Assembly (NCBI RefSeq): GCF_938018035.1
Contig: NZ_CALIJF010000408.1
Location: 1-10,108 of the forward strand
DNA: 10,108 nucleotides
Origin: an uncultured Campylobacter sp.
GTDB lineage: Bacteria; Campylobacterota; Campylobacteria; Campylobacterales; Campylobacteraceae
Reading direction: 5' to 3'
The position numbers and the translations under genes are program-made. Positions 1 through 6,300 of the stretch are shown one piece after another; the stretch's first letter is position 1; each line of letters starts with the position of its first letter. A model generated the notes under the pieces. That model saw nothing but the letters and a program-made list of their open reading frames with translations. It was not told the DNA's origin and made no database searches.

Positions 1-1621
1 GTGACGCGCAGCTTACAAGGCATAAAAGATATACGCGAAGAAGCAGGCGAGAGCCACAACGATGGACGTTGGTAAAGCGGCGGCTCGCAGCAAGGGATGG
101 CAGGTCATGACATGCATGCGCGGCAAGTAAATACCGCGCGCGTCTCGCGGCGAGCGGCTAAATTTCATCAACCACAGACCACGGTAAGTAGATAAAATTT
201 GCATTAGAACAAAACCGAAGCGAAGCTTTGTTGAAATTTAGCCTGTTTTAAAAAGACGGAGGCGGTGTAGCGACGGGCGGCGTGAAATTTTACTTTACTA
301 CGCGCGATATATACGCAAGGCACGATCTAAAACTCATTTTCCAATCAAGCGGCCCGCGGAGCCTCGCAATGCATACCACAAGACATGACTAAAACAGACA
401 GGATTTTAAAATTTAACGCCGTATTCGCAGGCTATGGAATTTGCAACGTAAATTTAAAAGCAGCGATCCGCCTTATGAAATTCCGTTTCGAATTTTGGCC
501 CGCAATATGCCCTTTTTGAGGCGGAAAAGACCGCTCAATCGTAAAATCGCGCTTCTTGCAAAGATGGTGGCAGCGCATTACTCCGCTCACTCACAAAGCC
601 CGTCAGCCTTCCGATGACGCTTTGATGAGAGGCGAGCTGCGTCTGTGCAAATTTGTATTATTGGGATCGCGGATTTGCTTATCGCTAAATTTAGTGCATA
701 TGCGGTCGCCGTACGCCGCTATGGTAAGAGTGGGCTTGCGTTTAAATTTGCTCCGATCGCGCTGTGTTTTACGATAAAAATTTATGAAATTTCATTTTCG
801 GTCGGTGCCAAAAAATTTTATAAAGCTCTATTTTAAAATTTGCGGCACGGGCACGTACCGACCAGGTCGTCAAGCTAAAATCAAATATCAAAATTCCAAG
901 CGGCGAATGCAGAAAACCCTCGTGCCTAGCGTATCTGCGGCGGCAGTGCGGACGCGCTAAATTTATCGCTTTTAGGACGCAAAAGACGCACAGGCGCGGG
1001 CAAAATTTATTGATTTTAGAGTTTAAAGCATCAAATTCGCGCGTCTAGGCTAAATTTTAAAATTTAAAGCGCACGACGCTTCCGACGTGTCCACGCGACT
1101 GCAAGCGCTCATAAAATTCGCCCGAAGCAAGGTTGTAAAACCGCGGGCGGGCGCAAAATTTATCGCCGCAAAAATCAAAACCGCGAAAGCAAAAAGGCTC
1201 CGCGAGCATTCGCTGCCGCATCCGCCCGAGTAAATTAAAATCGCATGATCCGCCTGGCTGGCATACGAGGAGTGCGCCGCTGCGGGCATTTGCACTTAAA
1301 TTCGGTGCGATCGCAATACGATTTAAAACTGCACCTGCTTAAATTCGCGCCGTTTCGGTTCGCTCACAATCACATCTCGCCGCAGTAGCGCTTTAAATTT
1401 GCGCCGCCGCGATTGTGCGCATTCAATCACTACGGCAAGGGTAAAATTTCAAAATCTAGGCCCATACGCGCCGATTTGCGCCGCCCAAAATCGCTCGGAT
1501 CGAATTTACCGCTGCCGCAATCCGCGCAGATTAAAGCGCCGCCGCTTAAAAGCGCAAATTTTATCTCTCAAACGGCGGTGCGAAATTTCGCTAAAATTTC
1601 ATCTCTTAATTCGGCGCGGGT
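1..1621. other. gene-poor stretch, no supported gene
   Basis: No reading frame here combines a ribosome binding site, a sensible length and a recognisable protein. The open frames are short (at most about 90 codons), arginine- or cysteine-rich, and lack a Shine-Dalgarno. Typical examples are a minus-strand frame ending at 13 with a hydrophobic tail, and plus-strand frames at 385-519 and 645-836. AAATTT words are dense, as in the rest of the window, so base composition gives no sign of foreign origin. I saw no tRNA T-arm, no SRP, RNase P or tmRNA signature, and no clear insertion-sequence ends. Decayed coding sequence is the likeliest content, but I could not identify a parent gene. Confidence 0.6.
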
Positions 1622-2428
1622 TTATAAAATTTCGCCCTCGCCGCGCTCCGAAATCTGCGACTTAGGCAGCGCCAGGCTCTTTGCGGTTTTGCTAAAAAGT
1701 ATCAGGTCTTCGGTGCTTTGCACGCTCCACGGCAGCCGCGAGAGCGCGAATTTGAAAATTTCAAAGCAGGAAACGGCGTCGCTAAATGCGCGGTGGTGGA
1801 CGTTTTGTACGCCTAAAAGCTCTTTTAGCGAGCCGAGCCCGTATCTTTGCGCCTCGATCGTGCGGCGCGCGAGCTCGACGGTACAGAGCTTGCGATTCAA
1901 AAGCATCCCGAAGCCGCATTTTTGCAGGCTCGCGTCGATGAAGCCGTAGTCAAATTTGACGTTGTGCGCCACAAAAACGCTATCGCCTAAAAACAGTCTA
2001 AACCGCTCCAGCACGCTAGCTAGCGGCGGCGCGCCTACAAGATCGTCCGCGCAGATCCCCGTAAGCTCCGTGATATTTTCGGGCACGACGGGCGCATAAA
2101 CGAAGCTTTCAAAGCGATCCAGCTCCTGCGTGCCGCGCGTTTTTATCGCGCCGATTTCGATGATCTGGCCGTTTGAGAGCCCGCCGTTCGTCTCGATATC
2201 CACGAAGCAAAAAATTTCATCCGAAATGTCCGTCTCACGGGTTTTGAGCGTGATTTTGCCGTTGTCGAGCTTTATTATTTCTATGCCCAGCGCCCGCCAC
2301 ATCGAGAGGTCTTTGGGCTCGAAAAGCTCGGTAATTTCGGCAATGTCGCTTGCTTTTGAGATAAAATCGTAATAATTTATGCTCTTTTGAGCCAGTAAAT
2401 TTATAAGATTTTCGATTCTATGCGTCAA
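1622..2428 (-). CDS. dnaQ: DnaQ-type 3'-5' exonuclease (DNA polymerase III epsilon-like)
   Basis: This 268-residue protein is a DEDDh exonuclease of the kind that proofreads for DNA polymerase III. Motif ExoI is FVDIET (D77, E79), ExoII is HNVKFD (D160), and ExoIII is HHRAFSDA (H212, D217); all four acidic residues and the histidine are present. About 70 residues precede the catalytic fold. They are mostly helical and have no motif I know, so the protein is longer at the N-terminus than a minimal epsilon domain. The start is a TTG at 2428 with AGGGGT upstream at good spacing; the next Met is residue 43, which would remove most of the N-terminal region. It lies 21 bp downstream of rpe on the same strand and is probably co-transcribed with it. 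The same rpe-dnaQ order is, as I recall, found in C. jejuni. Whether it is the replicative proofreader or an accessory exonuclease cannot be read from the sequence. Confidence 0.9.
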   Translation of the reverse strand: MTHRIENLINLLAQKSINYYDFISKASDIAEITELFEPKDLSMWRALGIEIIKLDNGKITLKTRETDISDEIFCFVDIETNGGLSNGQIIEIGAIKTRGTQELDRFESFVYAPVVPENITELTGICADDLVGAPPLASVLERFRLFLGDSVFVAHNVKFDYGFIDASLQKCGFGMLLNRKLCTVELARRTIEAQRYGLGSLKELLGVQNVHHRAFSDAVSCFEIFKFALSRLPWSVQSTEDLILFSKTAKSLALPKSQISERGEGEIL

Positions 2429-2449
2429 AATTTTACCCCTGTGCCGCGC

Positions 2450-3091
2450 CTAAATTTTAAGCGCACGGATCGCCTCCGCGTAGTCGTTTGAAGAAAATAT
2501 GTAGTTGCCCGCTACCACGACGTCGGCGCCCGCTTCGTCGATATCTGCGATATTCAGCCCGTTTACGCCGCCGTCGACCTCGATGAGGCATTTTGCGCCT
2601 TTGCGATCGATCAGCTCGCGCAGCTGCTTAATTTTCTCAAGCGCCGAGGGGATAAATTTCTGCCCTCCAAAGCCAGGATTAACGCTCATTAAAAGCACCA
2701 TATCGACCTCGCCCAAAATAAACTCCAGCGCGCTAAGCGGGGTGTGCGGATTGAGCACGACAGCAGGCGAGACGCCGCTACGGCGTATATGATCTATGAG
2801 GCGCAGCGGATGGGTCTCCTCCTCGATGTGGAAGCTAAGAAATTTCGGCTTTAGCGGCAAAAAAAGATCGGCGAAAAACGGCACGTTTTTGACCATCAGA
2901 TGGATGTCTAAAGGCTTGCTGCTTGCCTTTGCCGCGGCGCTTGCTACGAGCGGTCCGATCGTGAGATTGGGTACGAAATGCCCGTCCATCACGTCGACGT
3001 GAATGAGATCGGCGCCCGCTTCGCAGACTGCGCGAATTTCCTCCGCAAGCCTTCCGAAATCTGCCGATAAAATGCTGGGTGCGACATACAT
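2450..3091 (-). CDS. rpe: ribulose-phosphate 3-epimerase
   Basis: Rpe interconverts D-ribulose 5-phosphate and D-xylulose 5-phosphate in the cytosolic pentose phosphate pathway. The 213-residue TIM-barrel protein is full length. It starts with the family signature APSILSADF (S7), then HVDVMDGHFVPN with metal and catalytic residues H31, D33 and D36, then HLMV (H64), FHIE (H88), NPHTP, the flexible-loop motif MSVNPGFGGQKF at 135-146, and EVDGG with D173. The phosphate-binding end reads VVAGNYIF where many homologues have a serine or alanine for N196. The ATG at 3091 is preceded by AAAGGA at 3098-3103 in minus-strand sense. It is the first gene of the rpe-dnaQ unit and is divergent from rpmB, with 144 bp between them. 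No convincing -10 box stands out for this direction; a TAAAAT-like element lies close upstream. Confidence 0.96.
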   Translation of the reverse strand: MYVAPSILSADFGRLAEEIRAVCEAGADLIHVDVMDGHFVPNLTIGPLVASAAAKASSKPLDIHLMVKNVPFFADLFLPLKPKFLSFHIEEETHPLRLIDHIRRSGVSPAVVLNPHTPLSALEFILGEVDMVLLMSVNPGFGGQKFIPSALEKIKQLRELIDRKGAKCLIEVDGGVNGLNIADIDEAGADVVVAGNYIFSSNDYAEAIRALKI

Positions 3092-3198
3092 TAAGATTCC
3101 TTTAAAATTTCAAGATGCGGAATTTTACTTAGTTTTGTCATAAATTTCGCTAAATTTGAACCGGAGCGAATTTTAAGCATAATTTGAAATTTTTTCGC

Positions 3199-3204
3199 TA
3201 TAAT
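3199..3204 (+). promoter_or_regulatory. sigma-70 -10 box of the rpmB operon
   Basis: A perfect TATAAT sits in the context TCGCTATAATCGCC, 32 nt before the rpmB start codon. The DNA upstream is AT-rich with phased T-runs and has no clear -35 hexamer, as is typical for Campylobacter vegetative promoters. A near-identical context (TCGCTATCATCGC) occurs before the Fur-family gene. Confidence 0.8.
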
Positions 3205-3235
3205 CGCCATTTATTTTAATCATCAAGGATTTATT

Positions 3236-3427
3236 ATGGCAAGAAGATGCGCAATCACCGGCAAAGGTGCGATGGTAGGAAACAACGTCAGCCACGCAAA
3301 TAACAGAACCAAAAAGAAATTCCAGGTCAATCTACGCACCATCCGCGTTCAGCTAGAAGACGGCTCAACCAGACGAATCAAAGTCGCCGCCTCAACTCTA
3401 CGAACTATGAAAAAACAATCAAAATAA
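3236..3427 (+). CDS. rpmB: 50S ribosomal protein L28
   Basis: This 63-residue basic protein is a component of the large ribosomal subunit. It opens with MARRCAITGKG, continues with the diagnostic NNVSHANNRTKKKF segment at 17-30, and carries the RTIRVQLEDG strand region at 34-43. Only one cysteine (C5) is present, so the protein is of the type that lacks the four-cysteine zinc ribbon. AAGGA at 3225-3229 precedes the ATG at good spacing, and a TATAAT box lies upstream. It heads a cluster with the potassium channel and argJ, with only 18 bp to the channel start. I recall L28 next to a potassium channel gene in Helicobacter pylori too, so the pairing may be old in this phylum. Confidence 0.97.
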   Translation: MARRCAITGKGAMVGNNVSHANNRTKKKFQVNLRTIRVQLEDGSTRRIKVAASTLRTMKKQSK

Positions 3428-3440
3428 CCTCTTAAAGAGG
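3428..3440 (+). promoter_or_regulatory. hairpin covering the channel gene's Shine-Dalgarno
   Basis: Immediately after the rpmB stop codon, CCTCT pairs with AGAGG across a TAA loop. The right arm AGAGG is itself the Shine-Dalgarno of the downstream channel gene, five nt before its ATG. Folding would hide the site. Ribosomes finishing rpmB would open the stem, so this could couple channel translation to rpmB. The structure is seen; the function is inferred, and a 5-bp stem is only moderately stable. Confidence 0.45.
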
Positions 3441-3445
3441 AATTT

Positions 3446-4576
3446 ATGTCTGTTTTGGACAAGATCAAGCGATTCCTCGACTGGTCCGGCTCGACTAAGC
3501 CGGACATCAACCTCTACACAGAAATTTACGACCAGCTACGTCCTTTTCGCTTACCGCTTATAACCATTGTGCTGATGATGCTAATCGGCACATTAGGCTA
3601 TGTCTTTATAGCGGGCTTTTCGCTCGTGGACGCCTTTTATCAGGCGGGTATGACCTTCACGACGGTAGGCTTTACCGAAGTAGCGCCGATATCGCCCGCG
3701 GGTAGAATTTTTACCGTCTTATTCATCCTCATGGGCTTTGGAACCTTTTCATTTTGCCTGGGCGTCGTCGTCGAGGTCATAAAAAACGGCAAACTTCAAA
3801 ATTTACTTAGGGAGCAACGAATGATCAATAACATCGCAAGGCTCAAAAACCACTACATTATCTGTTACAACAACATCTACTGCGCCGAGCTTGCCAAGCA
3901 GTTTCGCGAAAATCATCTGCCTTTTGTCGTGATCGACCCCGATCCCGCTCTAGCTAAAATTGCCGAAGAAAACCGCTATCCATATTTCATCGTAGGCGAG
4001 CCGCACGTAGAAACTACAATGCTAAAAGCGCATCTGTCATCTGCGAAATCTGTCATCACGCTAAGTCCAAATTTAGCCGATAATATCGCAATAATCTCGC
4101 TGGTGCGCCTATACGAAAAGGAGCTTGGTCGCATCACCCCCTACTTCATCATGGCAAATAGCGATGATGACAGCGACACGCAGAGGCTAAAAAAACTCGG
4201 CGCAAATTCTATCGTCTCACCATCCAAACTCGCCGCACAAAGGCTCTCTGCGATCAGCGTGCGCCCTGATATGGAAAACATTTTGGAGCGATTCTTGTAT
4301 AAAAAAGACTCGCTTATCGATATCGAGGAGATCACGGTGCCCGATTTTTCGTGGATCCGCTTCAAGCGCCTAAAAGAAACTCGCTTGCGTGATTTTACAA
4401 ACGCCGACGTCGTGGGAATCAAAGAGCCCAACAGCCGCTTTATCCCGATGCCAGATGGCGACTATCTCATCGGTACGGGAGTGAAATTTTTAGTCATTGG
4501 CACGGCAGAGGGTATCCGCAACACCAAAAAACTCATCCGTAGCAAATACAAGCCGCAGGAGATGAGATATGTTTAA
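3446..4576 (+). CDS. two-TM potassium channel with RCK (TrkA-N/TrkA-C) domain
   Basis: This 376-residue inner-membrane protein has the layout of a ligand-gated potassium channel subunit. TM1 lies at about 36-58, the pore helix and filter at about 62-78, and TM2 at about 87-112. A cytosolic RCK-N domain (about 136-255) and an RCK-C/TrkA-C domain (about 290-362, with the end motif GDYLIGTGVKFLVIGT) follow. The filter reads TTVGFTE (72-78) rather than TVGYGD. The RCK-N nucleotide loop reads IICYNNIYCAEL where the family usually has GxGxxG, so NAD binding is probably lost or altered; the acidic D164 after strand 2 is kept. The start is supported by AGAGG at 3436-3440. The gene lies between rpmB and argJ, overlapping argJ by 8 nt. 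The nearest characterised relative I know is the H. pylori channel HpKchA; close similarity to it is my inference. Confidence 0.88.
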   Translation: MSVLDKIKRFLDWSGSTKPDINLYTEIYDQLRPFRLPLITIVLMMLIGTLGYVFIAGFSLVDAFYQAGMTFTTVGFTEVAPISPAGRIFTVLFILMGFGTFSFCLGVVVEVIKNGKLQNLLREQRMINNIARLKNHYIICYNNIYCAELAKQFRENHLPFVVIDPDPALAKIAEENRYPYFIVGEPHVETTMLKAHLSSAKSVITLSPNLADNIAIISLVRLYEKELGRITPYFIMANSDDDSDTQRLKKLGANSIVSPSKLAAQRLSAISVRPDMENILERFLYKKDSLIDIEEITVPDFSWIRFKRLKETRLRDFTNADVVGIKEPNSRFIPMPDGDYLIGTGVKFLVIGTAEGIRNTKKLIRSKYKPQEMRYV

Positions 4577-5762
4577 AATTACTAAGCTCGAGGGCGGCTT
4601 GCAGAATGTCGAGGGCTTTTATTTTGACGGCGTGAATTCGGGCTTTAAAAAACAGGATAACGATCTAGGATTTATCCGCGCCGATGAGCCCTTTGCCGTA
4701 AGCGCGATCTTTACGAGCAATAAATTTCAAGCTGCGCCGATTAGGCATTTCAAAATGGCGCAAGAGCGCGCGGGCGGGGAGCTTAAAACAAATTTTATCC
4801 TCGTAAATTCTAAAAACGCAAACTCTATGACCGGGAAGCAAGGCATCGCCGATATCGATGAAATTTTTAGCGAGCTTGGCAAAAAGACCGCTCTGATAAA
4901 CCCCGTTATGAGCTCGACCGGCGTCATCGGATACCGCCTCAAAAAGGAAAAAATTATCGCCGCCGCGCAAAATTTTAACTTCTCGGCGCGAAACTCAGAT
5001 GCCCTAGCCACCGCCATTATGACGACAGATACGATAAAAAAGGAGCTTGCATATGAAATTTCTTTAGAAAACGGCGAGAAATTTCACATCGCAGCCGTTT
5101 GCAAGGGCGCGGGTATGATCAATCCTGCGCTTGCAACCATGCTCTGCTTCATCCTAACCGACGCAAAAATCCCGCGCGCGGATATGGACGAGCTGCTAAA
5201 AAAGGCGGCGGAGCAGAGCTTCAACACAGTAAGCGTCGACGGCGACACCTCCACCAACGATACGATTATGCTCTGCAGCAGCGCTAAATGCGCCTACGAA
5301 AAGTACGCCTTCGCGTCCGCGCTAAACGCCCTGACGCGCGAGCTTGCGCTAATGCTGGTAAAAGACGGCGAAGGCGCAACCAAGCTGGTGCGATTTAGGC
5401 TAAGCGGTGCCGCAAATGCCGATGATGCCCGCACGGCGGCAAAAGCGCTAAGCAATTCGCCGCTTGTTAAAACGGCGATCTTCGGCGAAGACCCGAATTG
5501 GGGTCGCATAGCCTCGACCATAGGCGCCTGCGGTATCGAATGCGACGAAGAAAAGCTGCGTATCAAATACGACGACGTGCTACTTTATGACGCGCAAAAT
5601 CGCGAACTGGACGCCGCGCGCGAGGCCGCGGCTCACGCCGTAATGCAGCAAAAAAGCTTTACGATCTGGTGCGATTTAGGGCTCGGAGAGGGCGAGTTTA
5701 GCGCGTACGGCTGCGATCTTAGCTACGACTACGTAAAAATCAACGCCGATTATAGATCATAA
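4569..5762 (+). CDS. argJ: ArgJ: glutamate N-acetyltransferase / N-acetylglutamate synthase
   Basis: ArgJ transfers the acetyl group from N-acetylornithine to glutamate, recycling acetyl in the cyclic arginine pathway; bifunctional forms also use acetyl-CoA. The 397-residue length is normal. The oxyanion segment SSTGVIG lies at 115-121. The self-cleavage site KGAGMINPALATML at 179-192 gives T190 as the new N-terminal nucleophile of the beta chain. The conserved DGDTSTNDT (224-232), KDGEGATK (265-272) and GEDPNWGRI (306-314) are all present, and the protein ends in the family-typical YVKINADYRS. AGGAG at 4557-4561, inside the channel gene, precedes the ATG; the start overlaps the channel's last codons by 8 nt, which suggests translational coupling. 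Whether it is bifunctional depends on whether the genome also has argA, which this window cannot show. Confidence 0.97.
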   Translation: MFKITKLEGGLQNVEGFYFDGVNSGFKKQDNDLGFIRADEPFAVSAIFTSNKFQAAPIRHFKMAQERAGGELKTNFILVNSKNANSMTGKQGIADIDEIFSELGKKTALINPVMSSTGVIGYRLKKEKIIAAAQNFNFSARNSDALATAIMTTDTIKKELAYEISLENGEKFHIAAVCKGAGMINPALATMLCFILTDAKIPRADMDELLKKAAEQSFNTVSVDGDTSTNDTIMLCSSAKCAYEKYAFASALNALTRELALMLVKDGEGATKLVRFRLSGAANADDARTAAKALSNSPLVKTAIFGEDPNWGRIASTIGACGIECDEEKLRIKYDDVLLYDAQNRELDAAREAAAHAVMQQKSFTIWCDLGLGEGEFSAYGCDLSYDYVKINADYRS

Positions 5763-5817
5763 AGATTCACAGCTCGCTTCATAACCTAAAAATCTCGTCT
5801 CGAAAATAGCGAATAGC

Positions 5818-5842
5818 AGCAGGGCTTTAAAGCTCTGCTCTT
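5818..5842 (+). terminator. probable intrinsic terminator after argJ
   Basis: A 9-bp stem (5818-5826 with 5831-5839, one G-U pair) with a TTAA loop starts 56 nt after the argJ stop. It is followed by CTTAAAATTTTA rather than a clean T-run, so termination may be partial. It is the only good hairpin between argJ and the next promoter, and it would close the rpmB-channel-argJ transcript. Confidence 0.55.
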
Positions 5843-5975
5843 AAAATTTTATCATTTAAATTTGCCTATTTTAAATTTTTAAAAACTAAAATTTCATCTC
5901 TTGAAATTTGGAATCTCATGCGTGAAATTCAGTCTAAATTTGATAGCTGAAATTAGGTTTTAAGCGCTTTATTGA

Positions 5976-5981
5976 TATACT
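5976..5981 (+). promoter_or_regulatory. -10 box of the DUF465 gene
   Basis: TATACT lies 26 nt before the ATG at 6008, in the context TTGATATACTT. The same 11 bases recur at 8108-8118 before znuA, again as the -10 region. Its position inside the upstream extension of the reading frame argues against a TTG start at 5972 and for the ATG at 6008. Confidence 0.65.
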
Positions 5982-6007
5982 TAAATAAATTTTTCAAAGG
6001 AGTAGGC

Positions 6008-6238
6008 ATGTTTCATGAATACAGAGATTTAATCACTGAGTTAAAAGGCAAAAACGCGCGATTTGATTCGCTTTTCGAGAAGCACGACGAGCTGGATCAC
6101 AAGATCGCCGACGCACAAGCCGGCAGAGTGCATATGAGCGATCTGGAGATCGATGCGATGAAGAAAGAAAAGCTTCGCATAAAAGATGAGCTAGGCACCC
6201 TGCTAGCGCAATATAAAGCCGAAAAGGCAGATAAATAA
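6008..6238 (+). CDS. DUF465 / YdcH-type small helical protein
   Basis: This 76-residue, highly charged protein has the pattern of the DUF465 (YdcH) family: an N-terminal MFHEYRDLI, then a helix with a heptad-like leucine and phenylalanine pattern (LFEKHDELDHKI, about 26-37), a short turn around 44-48, and a second charged helix (IDAMKKEKLRIKDEL, about 52-66). This predicts a small antiparallel coiled-coil hairpin in the cytosol. The family's biochemical role is unknown. The ATG at 6008 is chosen because AAAGGAG at 5996-6002 sits just upstream and a -10 box lies at 5976. The gene stands alone: a terminator and its own promoter precede it and a large hairpin follows it. As I recall, a small protein of this kind also lies next to rpmB in C. 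jejuni. Confidence 0.87.
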   Translation: MFHEYRDLITELKGKNARFDSLFEKHDELDHKIADAQAGRVHMSDLEIDAMKKEKLRIKDELGTLLAQYKAEKADK

Positions 6239-6242
6239 AGTT

Positions 6243-6300
6243 GCTTACGGCGAAATTAAGATGCAGCAGAGTGCTAGCAAGGCTGATTTCGCCGCTAAGC
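6243..6300 (+). terminator. long hairpin after the DUF465 gene
   Basis: Four nt after the DUF465 stop codon, 6248-6258 pairs with 6284-6294 (11 bp, one G-U). After a single bulged C at 6295 the stem continues with GCTTA (6243-6247) against TAAGC (6296-6300). That gives 16 pairs around a 25-nt loop, which itself holds a small AGCA/TGCT stem. Only TTTAAT follows, not a long T-run, so it may act as a weak terminator, an mRNA 3' stabiliser, or a structured RNA. Confidence 0.5.

Noticed and set aside
13..204. Minus-strand 63-aa frame with hydrophobic C-terminus
   Set aside because: No Shine-Dalgarno before the ATG, cysteine- and arginine-rich N-terminal half, and no family match; the hydrophobic tail alone is not enough.
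385..519. Plus-strand 44-codon frame starting MTKTDRILKFNAVF
   Set aside because: Looks protein-like at first, but has no ribosome binding site or promoter and no recognisable continuation.
645..836. Plus-strand 63-codon frame with GTG start
   Set aside because: No ribosome binding site and no known motif; KF-rich words come from the AAATTT bias.
859..869. Short palindrome CGACCAGGTCG
   Set aside because: Isolated 5-bp arms in gene-poor DNA with no promoter nearby; likely chance.
1580..1591. Palindrome GCGAAATTTCGC downstream of dnaQ
   Set aside because: Considered as a terminator, but the stem is only 4 bp with an AATT loop and no T-run, and such words are common in this genome's composition.
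1413..1949. 178-codon plus-strand frame
   Set aside because: More than half is antisense to the exonuclease, whose catalytic motifs are intact, and the rest shows no coding character.
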